DNA from: Marsupella aquatica
Taxonomy: Eukaryota; Marchantiophyta
DNA length: 64,000 nt
Direction of reading: 5' to 3'
Assembly (NCBI GenBank): GCA_973895155.1
Contig: OZ316896.1
Span: 10,044,001-10,108,000 of the forward strand
Positions 26,301 to 38,479 of the stretch are shown here, piece after piece. The position numbers were made by a program, and so were the translations under genes. Below the pieces are notes generated by a model. That model had not been told where the DNA came from, made no database searches, and worked only from the letters and a program-made list of their open reading frames with translations. Position 1 is the stretch's first letter; every line of letters starts with the position of its first letter.

Positions 26301-27574
26301 TCTCCCGACCTGACTTGAAGTTCACCATCAATAACGCTCCATTGATGACCATTTGAATCCAACACACCGAGTGAAATCAGATTCTTACGCATGCCAGGTA
26401 CATACCTAACTCCGGACACTGTGCGCACAGCGCCATCAAACATTTGAATCTTCACAGACCCAATTCCCTCAATTTGACAGGAGTGATCATTTCCCATCAG
26501 AACTGAACCGTTTGAAACAGAGTAAGAACTGAAAAACTCACGAATGTAACAAATATGAAAAGAGCAAGCACAATCAAGAATCCACACATCATCTGCTCTC
26601 CTAGATGACGTGCACAGGGCATACCCCCAGCTTCATAAAATATACTCATCATTGAGTAAATCAGCTTCTCCATCAGCCCTAGCCACATTTGCCGATGAAG
26701 TTTCCGCTGCCTTTCCCTTACAGTCTCGCTTGAAGTGTCCAACTTGGTTGCACTTCCAACATGTCACCTGCCTCCTCTGAGGGGATTTACCCTTGGACTT
26801 AGATCTGGATTTAGATCTAAACTGGGTTCTACGGTCCCCAATTGGTCGCTGCATACTCCTCCCACGGTTAACATTGAGGGCAGCACTAGATGATGAAGGC
26901 TGTGACGTGATGTGCATCTTTTGTTGAAGATCATCACTAAGCAGAGAACTTACCACGTCATTGTATGAAATGGTATCCCTATCACGATGCAACAACACTC
27001 GTGATAGGGACTGCTAAGATGGAGGCAATGAACTAAGAAGCTGCAGAGCCTTCGTCTCATCATTCAAAGTCTCCCCAAGGTTTTCCAAGTCAACGACCAT
27101 GTCGTTGAAAGCATCCACATGGTCTTGCAACTTCGTACCGGATTCCTTCATCCTGAAACTCATCAGTTTGTAGGAAGTGTAGAGCCGGTTCGACAACTCC
27201 TTGCGATGATACTTGCTCTGCAATTCCGCAAACAAGGACATGCAATCCTTATGTGCACCCAACTGCTTGATGATGGGAGGCATGAGATAGAGTGTAACAC
27301 ACCACACTCCCTGCTCCTGCATGCGGTCCCATTGTTTCTCATCAACATCGTCTTCACGAGGGCTCAGCAGTTGGCCCATCCCTGACGCATAGGGCACTCC
27401 CTTCACCTGCTTCTCCCATAGCAAGTAGTCAGAGCGCCCATCATACTTTGTCACTTCATACTTGGGTCCCCCAAGCTTGAAAGTCCCCATCTTCTTCTTT
27501 GGCACTACCGTGAGCTCCGGTAGTAGTACTGTTTCCTCCACCACACGCCGCACCGGTGATGGTATCGGTGTCAC
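23359..27574 (-). pseudogene. Copia gag-pol polyprotein, broken
   Basis: Gag spans about 27574-26640 with the zinc knuckle CWKCNQVGHFKRDC. The protease starts at WILDCACSFHIC (family DSACSxH, Ser to Cys). The integrase has the HHCC region, for example LWHSRLGHMSEKGL and CEHCILGK, and FIDDYSRFVWIYF. RT contains QMDVVTAFLYGTLEE and YVDDMLIAA. RNase H ends near ADAFTKVIP. In-frame stops: TAG at 27014-27016, TGA at 26633-26635, TAG at 25847-25849, 25742-25744 and 25703-25705, and TGA at about 24085, plus a frameshift near 24260. At 25703 the stop falls in the conserved TPxQNG motif where a Gln codon is expected. Confidence 0.9.
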
Positions 27575-28815
27575 AAGCTCTTCCTCCTGCTCCTCTCTCT
27601 ACCCCTGAAACCTCCGCGGTGATCCTCGTGCTTCAAGTTCCACGTCTTCGAAAAACTCCTCCAAATCACTCATATGAGAAAATCACAAAAAATGTTGTTT
27701 TTCACAACTTCTCAAAAAACTTGAAACTCAACACCGCCGCGTAGCCCACAAAGCTAGGAGTCCAATACTGAAAACCGAAATCAAAATCAAAATTTGACGG
27801 AAAAGTTATTCAAATTTCGGTCGAGGTGGGTAAAACCTTGGGAAACTCCCCCGTTTTGACCACCTCAGGGAATAACCGAAATACCAAGTACAACCCGTTG
27901 TCGGAATTGCGATGTGATTGGTGCGCCGCGTTGCCAACTTCAATGGCTACGACCTCGCCAAAAAATAACCAAAAAAGTTACCGTTCGGCGGATGAAATCT
28001 TTGTCGGTCGGTCAAAAAATAGCTCTCTGGTTTTTTTTGGAATATTCTATGACCCTTGTACAGGCCCTGTGGGAATTTTGGAAGAACAATCGAGGGGTTG
28101 ACACGTGTCCTCGAACCCCCAAAACCCCCTACCACCCTTCGTCGTCGAAATCTGATCGCGCGCGCAGAAAATACACACGGCAGAATATACCCCTCGACAC
28201 CAAACGCAAGATATCTCACTCGGGTTTTGACGAAATCAAGATCTGATTTCAGATTTAGAAACTAGACTCTGAGGCGGTGAAGATCAATATAAAAAGCACC
28301 CAAAACGAGGAAAGAACGAGGGAGAAAAAAATTGGTAAGGATGAAAGATTTCTCTCAATTGCCATAGCCCATTTCGAATCAATTTTTCAAAGAGAAAAAA
28401 AATGGTACCTTGTCAACAATGAATGTTGATCAATTGCACTTGGTGCCGTCACCAAGTCCAACAAGGTAATTGATTTTGCTTAGCCTTCCTCTTTGCATCA
28501 AAGAGCCAATCCCGGACTCAAAACAATCGTCTTGCCTCAATCTCTCCGTTGAGTCAAAACACTTGACGCTTCTCCCTCCGAGTCGATTGCCAACTTTCTT
28601 CACAAAATCCAGAACGACGAAAACTTAGATCTCTCTGCACCACGAGCTCCGTTCAGCGATTTCTTCACACCGTTAGAAAGCTCTTGCCCTGATCTATCTG
28701 TTCAGCCCATAAACTTCAAGTTCCATGCGACGGAACTCTGGGAAATCCACCGACACTCAACGCTAGAAAAACCGTCATGAAATCCCATCACAAACACACG
28801 TCACCTCCCAAGCAT
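27575..28815. other. Copia 5' leader without supported gene
   Basis: This stretch lies between the primer site and the main gag start on minus. The upstream part of gag may begin in another frame near 27670. Otherwise I see no gene. Confidence 0.5.
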
Positions 28816-28827
28816 GCTCTGATACCA
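28816..28827 (-). other. Copia primer-binding site (initiator tRNA-Met)
   Basis: On minus, TGGTATCAGAGC lies two bases inside the 5' LTR. This is the classic copia primer site complementary to initiator tRNA-Met. Confidence 0.95.
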
Positions 28828-28829
28828 AT

Positions 28830-29267
28830 TATTGAGTATAGACGATGATCGCAACGGCAAGCCCATGAACCATCCAACGCACAATAGTCGACACAAAAGA
28901 TACGTGGTTTACCTCCTTGAGGCTACGTCCACGGGAACACACAAGAGAGCTTTACTGAACTCTAAGCCCGTCGGCTGTACCGAGTCTCCACAGTGTAAGC
29001 TCTCCCTATCTCTCAAGTGGCTCCATAACAATGAGCCTTGGTTCTACCTCTCCAAGCACACGTGCCTCTTATGATATAGTGTGCAACTTAGTTAACCTAA
29101 CCACATTGTTGTACCTAATCACGTAGTTGTACCTAACCACATTGTTGTACCTAATCACGTAGTTGTACCTAACCACGTAGTTGTACCAAACCATGTTGTT
29201 GTACCAACCCACGTTGTTGTACCAACCACGTCATACCTAACCTAGACATAAGAGTAAATACCCAACA
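28830..29267 (-). repeat. Copia 5' LTR
   Basis: The 438-bp partner of 22731-23168 has the same internal 18-bp array and ends. It differs from the other copy at only a few positions by eye. Confidence 0.95.
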
Positions 29268-29272
29268 TGGTA

Positions 29273-30324
29273 CTGGTAGTCAGGCATGTATGTGGATGTA
29301 AAATCCTATGTTGGATCTTGTGAGAGTTGTCAGTATTACTCTAAAGTTCGGTTTAGAGATGGACTTAATCCCACTAGTCCTCTTTCTTTACATTTTCAGT
29401 GGGCAGTAGATGTGGTGCACATGCCGTGGGGAATTAGGGGGGCAAAGCCTTGTCCTTGCAAGAGAAGATTTATCTTCTTATGCTGAAGGAAGGGCTTTAA
29501 CCTCTAACACTACAGAAGCAGTATGCAGGTTCATACTTGAAGACGTTATAGCACGTCATGGTTATTTTGTGCAAATAAGAGCAGATAGAGGAGAGCTGAG
29601 TTTTGAAGAGGCTGTAGAATTTTTTGACCGGTTCAACATCAAACTCAAACTCACTATTGCCTACAACCCAGAAGGAAATGGAAAGATTGAGCGAGGGCAC
29701 CCACCGATAGTGAATGCCTTGGTGAAATCTTGTCGAGGAAAACCATCGCTTTGGCCCAATCTTCTACCATTTGCTCTTTTGGCAGATCGAATGACATGCA
29801 CTACCACAATAGGAATTACGCCTGCCGAATTAGTCTCTGGACATTTGCCTTTGGTGCCGATTGAGAAAAATGTTCAGAGTTGGAGGATGATTGAATGGCA
29901 AGATAGAATCTCCCGAGAAAAGTTGTTGGAGCGAAGGATTGAGCACTTTAGCCAGACCAAGGAGAAGATTGAGGAGGCGTTACTAAGGCTAAAGGAGGCT
30001 CGTGAGAAGAATAAGGAACGATTTGACAAGACCCATCGTTTGAGACCAATTCCCATCCAGAATGGAGATTGGGTCTTGATCTATGAGGAAGGGTTGGAAC
30101 ACCAACATTCTACTTTGAAGAAGTTTGCACGTCGTTGGAGAGGACCATTTGTGGTGGAGGAGGTTCGTCCTAATGCAACATATGTGGTAAGAGAACTTGA
30201 TGGAATAATTCATCGCAATCCCTATGCAGGGAAGCGAGTGAAATTGTTTAAACGATGAACTCGATTTGTGACAGAAGAAGAGTTTGAACCCGACGACTAT
30301 GAGGCTTTAGATGAAGAAGACATG
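29273..30324 (+). pseudogene. Gypsy integrase, continuation
   Basis: The frame continues the zinc finger (CESCQ). Catalytic positions are visible: D in WAVDVVHMPWG, D in IRADRGEL and E in GNGKIERGH. The C-terminal module follows with NGDWVLIYEEGLEH and LKKFARRWRGPFVVEEVRP. A frameshift lies near 29440, and a TGA at 30256-30258 precedes a short acidic tail ending with TAG at 30324. Confidence 0.85.
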
Positions 30325-30380
30325 TAGCGATTCTAGGTGTGGTGCATACTGGAGGATGCACAGGTTTGGTAGGGGTGATG

Positions 30381-31538
30381 TGTCGTGATTTTTTCTTAAG
30401 TTATAAAAAATTGTTTGTTTTAATATGCTATAGATTATATAAGTAATTTAGTAGTTAGATTATTAAATTTAGACTTTATTAAACTTCTTTAGCTATATTA
30501 ACGGACTATAGTAGTTCCACCAATGCATATGAGTAGTTCCACCAAACTACAATAATATTCACCAACGCATAGTAGTTCTACCAACGCACAGTAGGTCCAC
30601 CAGCGCATAGTAGTTCTACCAACGCACAGTAGGTCCACCAACGCATAGTAGGTCCACCAATGCATAGTAGTTCCACCAACGCATGGTAGTTGCACCTACT
30701 AAAAGTAGTTTCACCAACTATGAACAGTACTAGCACACTCTTAGGTATTTGATGTTTGACACTTGGCCTTCATCCAAGTGCTTGGGCTTGATCCATGCCC
30801 TCTTGGTGTGCACTATATATAAAGTGGTGAGGGGCACTCTCCCCTCATTCCGCAGTGTTTATCATTCAAGGTTGTGAAGCTCTTTTGTGCCTTGAACATA
30901 CTAGTGGGCGTCCTTTGGCCCGGATAGCAAAGAAATGAGTGATAGACTTATAGATGGGACCTTAGGGAATAAGGTTTCTTTGGGAATATAGGGGTGGGGC
31001 GTCCTTTGGCCCGGATAGCAAAGGAATAGGAGAGCCATCATGAATCCAGGAGAGAGAGTTATCCCTGATCTTCCCCTTCGTAATCCGTTTTTGATTAGAG
31101 TCTATCTTTTAGACAAACCATCTATGAGGCAACATCTAACTTATCATTTTGGAACTCAATTTGCAACTGCTGTTATGGTTTCTAACGAGCCAATAATATA
31201 CCCAATGGTGTCATACCGAGAGGAGTGGGAGTGCATCATCTTTGTCCTTTATTGAAGTCATGGATCTGAATAGGAGTCCGGATGATATCCCTGTTTCATT
31301 TTCTCTTGGAGATATTAGGATCATATGTCGTAAGAAAACTAATTTTCGTGATGTGTTGGTCCGCAAGTATGGTGAAGTAGGGTTTAACAGTATTTTAGTT
31401 TCACCTTAACCTTTCTTAATACCCACTACCCTTGTTACTAGAATTATCATTTTGATTTTAGTGTAGAACTTATGAGCATGCAAGGTTAACTTCAAAAGAG
31501 CCAACATGCTCTTGCCAGAAAATACGGTCACCCGGACA
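30381..31538 (+). repeat. Gypsy 3' LTR
   Basis: The 1158-bp LTR has the same start, end and internal blocks as 6795-7989. It lacks two units of the 19-bp minisatellite and reads TATATATA at the TATA position. A purine-rich tract (AGGGGTGATG) precedes it. Confidence 0.95.
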
Positions 31539-31542
31539 CCGT

Positions 31543-31565
31543 GAAGTGGAGGCAAGGGTTCTGCA
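31543..31565 (-). pseudogene. Missing codons of the FCP1-like exon
   Basis: On minus this reads a TTCTTTGCAG acceptor followed by codons for PLPPLHG that join exactly to 6794 (…PIRRKLLILDLN) once one CCGT copy is removed. The exon of the phosphatase gene therefore continued here before the gypsy insertion. Confidence 0.75.
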
Positions 31566-31610
31566 AAGAAGGAACACCAATGTTAGAGTTGTGGGAGATA
31601 AAACAGAGGA

Positions 31611-32764
31611 ATGCTCAAGACGATCTCGAGCATCACAAGTGAATGAAAAACAATCAACGTCATACCTATTGTTGGTTGAAGGTCAGTAGTTGAAGAAATC
31701 TCAGGACATCTTTGGAGATTATTGTTGACGCACTCCACAACTGGTAAGGGCCCGCCTATTTCTGTGAAGGTAGACATAAGAATTTAGATGGCTAAACTTT
31801 GTTAAGGATTGCTCTTAGTCTTGTGACTCAAAGGTTACGGCACTTAGGCTAATCACAGTTAGGGTCTTAGCTGAGGTTAGGTTAGTCATGTGTGACCTTG
31901 TATATACCAGGGCTAGTGTAAGCCGCTGGTGTGTGGTGCTTACTCATTGTAACAGAGCAACAGGAGGAAGAGAGAGAGCATGTGTGTTCGTCTACTCTTG
32001 AAGTAAAGCTTGAGTGTTCGTGTGGACGTAGCCTTGGAGAAGAGGTGAACCACGTAGAGATTGTGTCGACTACGTGTGCATGGAATGAGTCATGGTTGTA
32101 TGGTCGTTGCGAATGACGTCTTAGTTCAACAAACTTCAGGACTGTTCAAACTAACTTGGGTTTCAACCTTACATGTTGAAAGACCCAAATTCATCTAGAA
32201 GATTATCTCCTAGTTGGTTTTGGATGTCCAAATTTATCCCTCCGGGAAGGGTCTCAACAAGAGCTGGATCAAACCAAACTGGCACTAATTTGAACTTATC
32301 CTTCCTATACTTTCTAGATCGAATAATCTTCTCAGACTGCTCTATACTGACTTGTTGACCTTTTGACGGTCCATCAGTCCAAACACAATGAGTAGCACTT
32401 GCTTTGAGTGATTTGTAACCAGTTTTACCAATTTCAGTCCCCGGTTTCCTAACAAAAGGGAGAATTACGGGGCTTCCAGTAGAAGTATCTGTGAAAACAA
32501 GCTTATTCTCTGAAGCACAAAACATTTGGTCCAAGGGAGAGGACGATGCACCTGCCTCGTCCTGAGGGGGAGTATGGCAGCCACTAGCTTTCTTAGTAGA
32601 GAAAATCTCATCCAGTTGAGGAGGGCTTGGAATTGGTTGGCTAATTGCATCCTGCAAGGTGGATTCCTAGCCAACATCCAAGGTTGAAGACTGTTGTTCA
32701 CGTTGTGCATCCCCAAGGTCACCCGTTAAAGGAACACCTGGAATGTCGAGATCATCTCGAGCAT
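31611..32764. repeat. PBE-1 palindromes around the phosphatase gene start
   Basis: Two copies: ATGCTCAAGACGATCTCGAG with outer arms to 31633, and ATGTCGAGATCATCTCGAGC (32743-32764). The first is in the inferred intron. The second lies inside the open frame of the upstream exon, encoding ARDDLDI. Confidence 0.8.
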
Positions 32765-32831
32765 CATTTCCAAATTCATGCAGTATTTCACTCTCCTCTT
32801 CCATGTAGCTTGTGATTTTTGGGCCCTCCAT
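32172..32831 (-). pseudogene. Probable N-terminal exon of the FCP1-like gene
   Basis: From an ATG at 32829-32831 the frame encodes an acidic, Pro/Ser-rich segment, a TAG at 32667-32669, then a region ending KFKLVPVWFDPALVETL and LLDEFGSFN at a GTAAGG donor (about 32172). It lies upstream on the same strand as the phosphatase exon and may be its N-terminal part. The codon phases do not match by the simplest junction, so an extra exon, a frameshift or a separate gene are alternatives. No domain is recognised. Confidence 0.4.
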
Positions 32832-34158
32832 TTTGCGATGCTCTTAAATTCTCCGCAAATACTTCCTCATAAACACTGGCTTCCACCAAAGCTATGTCTA
32901 AGGCCGCCTCTTCTATAAGAACGAGGGGACCGGTCCTTGGGCCCTCACTCTTACTATATTAAGTGAACCCCCCTGAGAACAGACACCCCCGTGTACCCCT
33001 TCTTAATATTTTTGTTCACAAAAAAATATCCCTTGTTAATGTAAAAACATTATTTTTTCCTATAAAAATTTATCCTTTTGTAAATTATAACAGAGTTTTT
33101 CAAGGAATTAAAAAAACCCTTGAATTTTTAAAAGTTGTAAATATCATACTGAAACATAAAAGATTCTATTTTGCATAGGGGAATATTATGTTACGCTGAT
33201 GTTCACGGTACATATTTTATATAGATCATAACAAAATTAGTACTAAAGATTTATAGTTCTTCCTAGAGTATATGACTATAACTCAGGCAACTTGTAGACC
33301 TCATAGAGATAACCTGAACTAGTACAAAGGCATTATTATGCTATGCTATATCCTTGGAGGAATAATTGCATATATACTACTTATGTAAACTCCAATTGCT
33401 AAATTATTCTATCTTGACTAAGAATGGTATGACATCAACCATTAACACCAAATGATAAATAGAGTTTTTGGCAACTTCTTTCATGCAACCTGACACATCA
33501 AACCACACATTAATCATATATATTCTAGACACAAAGTACTAATAATACAAAAAATGACTACTGAAAATTGTGGAGAGTAATACCATCAAATCTCCTTTGG
33601 CTGAAATTGTTACTTAGACATGGTGGGTAATTTTCCTGCCATCTCTGCAATCAAACAACTGTGAGCATCGGGTACCCCCCCCAACCCAATGATCAAGGGA
33701 GTACACCACCCCACACACAAACACACCTGGCCTCATACCTGGCCATTTGATTCAAGGGAATTCAAAAGTAATCTTGTTTGTTCATGTGGGATTGATTCAT
33801 GGGTCCCCATCAATCCCAGAACCCCAAACGAGTTGGGCCCCAAAATCCTGGCCCAACATTTACTTAACTCCCAACTTAACACATGCGGGTAAACAAGTCT
33901 ACCATGCAAGCCCATGAAACCAAACTTGCCTTAAGAGGATAAATAATTAAATGTCTGATTTACTATATGGACATGTGTGCCAATGAAGTGATGACATGTG
34001 TGCCAACTATATAGTGACACATGTCCTTGGCATTTTAGGTACCCTTGCATAAGATTAATGTGACATGTATTTGATAAGAGCCTTATTACTAATATTGTGA
34101 TGAATGTATATACATGGATGTTGCCTACTTTAAAAAATATTATAAAAATTAGTTTGCA
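32832..34158. other. AT-rich spacer without a supported gene
   Basis: No gene, RNA or clear repeat is seen. The stretch separates the phosphatase gene from the 3' end of the PBE-1 methyltransferase gene; both are on minus. Confidence 0.6.
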
Positions 34159-35755
34159 TTACATTAAAAATACCCTTGCGTTGTTCGCACGTCCTGCTTG
34201 CATTAGTAACGCTGAGGGCCCAGGGGGACCGGCAATAATTTCCTCAGATGCTAACGGCTCTTTGGGTGGCACATATAAAACCTGCTTGTTGTCATGAAGG
34301 AGCTGAGCAAAGGCTTCTGTGAATTCCATCTCTTGAGCTGTGTCCATATACACAAAACAATCCCGACCAAGAATGACACAAGCTTTCAATGTCTGTCCTC
34401 CAAAGAAGAAATCCAACACTGTGTGACCTGGGCAGGAGAAATAATCAACAAGACGCTTTGTCATTCGCAAAAGCTTTGCTCTCGGATTTACAAAGCCACC
34501 CCGCCGACCGACCATCTCATAAGATGGGGCCATCTTCTCCAAAACTTCAACATCAACAATGGATTCATCGAGCTTATCTTTCCCCTTTGATTGGTCTTTG
34601 TTGTTCCCAGTAGGGGCCTTCAAAGGCAAGACTGTGAAGTCTGTGTCCCACTTCTCACTACAGTTCCAAAACGCATAAAAGTCATCAAAGAAAATTTGGG
34701 ACCAGTCTGGTTCCTCTTCACAACAAATTCCCCTAAAGATGATTGAGTCTCGGGCTCCAATGAGAAAATCTCCCTCCTGCTTGGGCAGCTGATCACGGTA
34801 GTAGCTCCCATACTCCAACTTCGTGTGGACTTTCTTCTCACGACAAATATTTTCAAAGGCACTCTGAATCTGGCCTATCAATGGGCCTTGACGGACAAAA
34901 AAGATTACCAAGAGCTCCGTCAAGTTCGCCATCTGCAAACAATACTCCAGCAAGACAAAAAATTTGGCATCTGTCCACTGCCGTTGTCGAGGACGACCAA
35001 AATCGACAATGGAAAGTGGGCACGTCCTTTGCACCAAGTCAACAATCTCAGGCTTCATTGTCCTCATCAAATTATTGCTAAAAAATGTGCGATAAGGAGT
35101 ATCCTCCATTGAAGGCATCCCGCCAAATACCTTGCAATATATCTGCTCAAGCCTAACAATGAGACTTTGCGGAAATGGGTCTTTTGGCCTATTTCTTTTT
35201 AGGAGGTTGGAAATCCAAACCTCTCCAGCAAGTTGTCTAAGTTTGGGCAACTCACCACGATCCATAAATGTAGGCAAAAATTGAGTTAGCTCAAACCAAG
35301 TGAGTGAATTGGCAAACCGATCCGGATACTTCAAAACAAAGTACTCCACAATTTTTGCCGTCAACTTGGTCATGACTTTGAAAGTATGTGCCATATCACT
35401 CATTGATTGAACATCAGATTTGTTGGTTGGGTCTTTCTTCAATAAAACCTTCTGTTGTTGAACGGCAGTAAAAACTTTCAGAATGTCGTCACTACTCAGG
35501 TCTCCTTCAAAGTATCTAAACAATGCCGGCGTAATCATTTTTGTTGTCCGGGATTTCCCGTTTATTTTTGAACCTAACTCCCCTAGACCATCCGGAAGAA
35601 GTCCCTTGACCCAATCGATGCACATTTGTCTCCAAGTTTGGAAGAGGTTCTCTTCCAAAAAAAGCAACCAAAAAATATTCCTCAGATCGGATTTTCTAGT
35701 CGTTATTTTGGCCAAGGCCATACAATCCTGATCCAAACAGTACAAAGAAAATCTG

Positions 35756-35871
35756 AGGCTCGAGACGATCTTGAGGTAGAATTAAGGAACTTTGTTGAAA
35801 TTTATGGGCGAATACATGAAGATAAATCAAATACAGAAACTTGACCTCGAGACTCGAGATAATCTCGAGCT
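35756..35871. repeat. PBE-1 palindromes in intron 2 of the ParB-MTase gene
   Basis: AGGCTCGAGACGATCTTGAG (35756-35777) and ACTCGAGATAATCTCGAGCT (35852-35871). Their centres are about 94 bp apart, and both lie inside the inferred intron 35728-35897. Confidence 0.85.
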
Positions 35872-37412
35872 AGAAGTGGATTTGAGTTCGAATTTACCTG
35901 GAACTTTTGATGATCCGTTAGTCTATTGGACCCAATCACGGGTTTCTTCGGACGGCCACACTCGTCAAACTGTCGACGAGCATGGACCATAGTATCAAGA
36001 AAACAGGACTCATACTCCATGGTCTTATTAACAACATTTGTCCTTTGTGAGTGTTGAGCAAGTATTGTTCTTGGAGTTTTGTCCGAAAGAATTTGTGACT
36101 TTCGATATTGCAGACTCTTTGCGACCTCCTTCAATTTTGCATCCCTCTTAGCCCAACCTATGATCCAAACAGCTGCCTTTGCCGAGTGTTGTCCACTAAT
36201 TGCAAGGAACTACACCTTCTTATTCTTAACACCCCACTCAAACTCCTTTCGATCCTCAGGAGTATTCTCATAATGGAGCAACTGCGAACTCTCTCTTGAA
36301 TACGGAATTAAATCCGCCACAGCTGGTACCATTCCAGGGTTTCTAACCATGGATTTCGTGACCTCCATGGCATGGTCTGTACTGAACATCCTATATACCA
36401 ATATTGCAGAAGGCGAATCTATACTAGTGACAGGAATGTCAAAAGTTTCATTCATGCCAAATGTATAATACTCCTCAATCTCCTTAAGAACTTCGGCTCC
36501 TTCTTTAATGCTCTTTTCTCCTGGAGCATCTCCTGGAGTGCCATCATCATCGGTATGTGCAATCACACCCGAGGAAGATGTCGGAATAAGATCTACCTTG
36601 GGCGGCGCGGACTTTTTTGGAGGTGGAGCCTTCTTCGCTTTGCTTTCGGGTTTCTCAACCCTTTTCCTCTTTTGAGACACCTTTGCTTCCTTTTTATCCA
36701 AACCGGATGTTTTGTCTCCTGCAGCTACAGATTTCAATTTACTTGTTTATCTCCGATGAGACAACACCCACTTTTTACAAGCATCCTCGTCAAATTCTCC
36801 GGCTCCAAAGACAAAATCAGGGGATATGGATTCTGACATTAGTCTCAAAACCTTCCACGTGAAAGGAGTCGTGAATGCATCATCACAATCAAACCCATAC
36901 TTTTGACAATAAAGGAATCCAAAAATTATGTCAGCTCCAATTATAGGAGTATCTTCTAGCAAATTACTTGTAGTAAAACCCTCGGGGAAGAACCCCATTG
37001 ATATCACGCTCAGTTGTTTCCTGGCTGCACGTTCAATGTTAAGATCGCAAGAGTAGTTTTTGGCGTGAAGTCTAATTAGAGCCCACTTCCCTGTCTCGTG
37101 GTTCTCCACTGTCAAAACCATGTCCTTACCGTTACTCGTCACAATAGAAACAACAGGCCCTAGAAGGCTGCACACTAGAGGACCGACTGATGGAGACCTC
37201 GTCTTCACACAAATAATAGTTCCTTCCATGTCTTCAGTTTCAGCAAGCTCAATGGCCCAAAAGAATCCAAATTGACCTTGTCCAGGGCAGGAAACCTCAA
37301 TTGCATGTTCATCTTCAACTATCAAATTAGGTGATCCCAATTTCGCACCTGGTACAGCCAAAATATAGCAATTGTTAGAAACATGTACCACAAAACCAAG
37401 AAATAAATAGGT

Positions 37413-38328
37413 GGCTCGAGATGATCTCAATCTTCCTTCATTTTTAGGATAGCTGAGGTGACAGTTTTATGCACTGTAGTCTGACATGTTTCAATGCCAC
37501 ATTTCATCCGGGGAATTTAAAAAGAGATTTCAACCCCAAGAAATCTAAAAAGATAACACAATAGTTAGGAACCACAATAGGCTCAAGATGATCTCAAGCC
37601 ACCATCTATTTCAAAGAAAAAGACAAGGGCTTGAGATGATCTCGATCCTCATATATATCAGTTGAGATTTTATTCCATTGCATATCATAAACCAGTCATC
37701 TTCACAAACGAGTTGGAGGACTAAGAAAGTGGTCCAAAAGGCAAGCTTGGATCACATTGAATAGGATATTAGTAATTGAAGTAGACGACATGGAGTCCTT
37801 CCAACTGGAAGAAATTGGCCAAGGGATACGAATGAACATAATGGAAGATGGTGATGAATATATTTGGCTTGAGACAATCTTGAGCCTAACATCTCAAACG
37901 AGTGATCCGAATATCATATTCAACAATGAACATCATATTCAATCAATGATTAAAATCCACTTTCTCCATTGACTTCTGATACCCACAAACCCGTTCGGAT
38001 GTCAATGATCAGAACGAGTTGGAGGGTAGAGAAGTCCCTGGAGGAAGGAAATTTTAGATATTTTGGATATGATGTTCACTTTTGAAGGATAAGAGTTTCC
38101 AACTTGAAGAAATCTGACTAGGTAACATGCAGGAAATGCATATTGGCACGAGACGATCTTGAGCCTCATGCCACTTACATCAAATGCAAAATCAATTGAT
38201 AGATCACAAACTTTTGAAGCAAAGTAATGCATAAAACATCAATAGGCTCGAGATGATCTCGAGCCTCAACTGCATCCAAGGAATCCAAAAACAAGTGGAC
38301 CAATTGAAGCTCGAGACAATCTTGAGTT
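37413..38328. repeat. PBE-1 palindrome array in intron 1 of the ParB-MTase gene
   Basis: Seven copies start at 37413, 37580, 37627, 37866, 38145, 38244 and 38309. The best is GGCTCGAGATGATCTCGAGC with AGGCT/AGCCT outer arms at 38244-38266. Some have one or two changed bases (CTCAAGAT, CTTGAGAC). The sequence between them is not obviously repeated. Confidence 0.9.
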
Positions 38329-38479
38329 AAACCTGAACAATGAACAAAGATGATGAATTACGTTTAATGGTGCGATGGATCTGATGCGCTGAGTCTAGAT
38401 GGGTCTGAAGCTCTTCCCCAACGGTTGCAAGGTTGTACTCAGCGAAGTCCTCCTTGGAGAAATCTACAACAGTCGACAT

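Larger units (their letters stand above)
22731..29267 (-). mobile_element. Ty1/copia retrotransposon nested in the gypsy integrase
   Basis: The element is flanked by a perfect 5-bp duplication, TGGTA, at 22726-22730 and 29268-29272, and by 438-bp LTRs. On minus the order is LTR, tRNA-Met primer site, gag, protease, integrase, RT, RNase H, polypurine tract, LTR, the copia order. The LTRs look very similar, indicating a recent insertion, but several in-frame stops disable it. Confidence 0.95.
6795..31538 (+). mobile_element. Ty3/gypsy LTR retrotransposon, nested and degenerate
   Basis: The element is bounded by two long LTRs that start TGTCGTGATT and end CCCGGACA, with a 4-bp target duplication CCGT at 6791-6794 and 31539-31542. 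Internal order is gag, protease, reverse transcriptase, RNase H, integrase, all on plus. Later insertions split it: a CACTA element in gag (8607-18313) and a copia element in integrase (22731-29267). The gag-pol frame carries several stops and frameshifts, so it is not autonomous now. It sits in the phosphatase gene of PBE-1. Confidence 0.95.
34159..38479 (-). pseudogene. PBE-1 ParB-like/DNA methyltransferase fusion, three exons
   Basis: Exon 1 (38479-38362) starts MSTVVDFSKEDF. Exon 2 (37348-35898) has an unrecognised N-terminal domain, a Lys/Pro-rich linker, then a ParB/sulfiredoxin-like segment (DIPVTSID, AMEVTKSMVRNPG, FLAISGQHSAKAA). Exon 3 (35727-34159) has a helical region, then a permuted beta-class methylase: motif IV position SIVDFGRP (DPPY lost), an NPRAKLL motif-X-like segment, and motif I YFSCPGHTVLDFFFGGQTLK. 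Codon phases agree at both introns. In-frame TAA (36747-36749) and TAG (36210-36212) break it. Palindromes fill intron 1 and intron 2. The degenerate motif IV suggests binding without catalysis, or decay. Confidence 0.65.
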
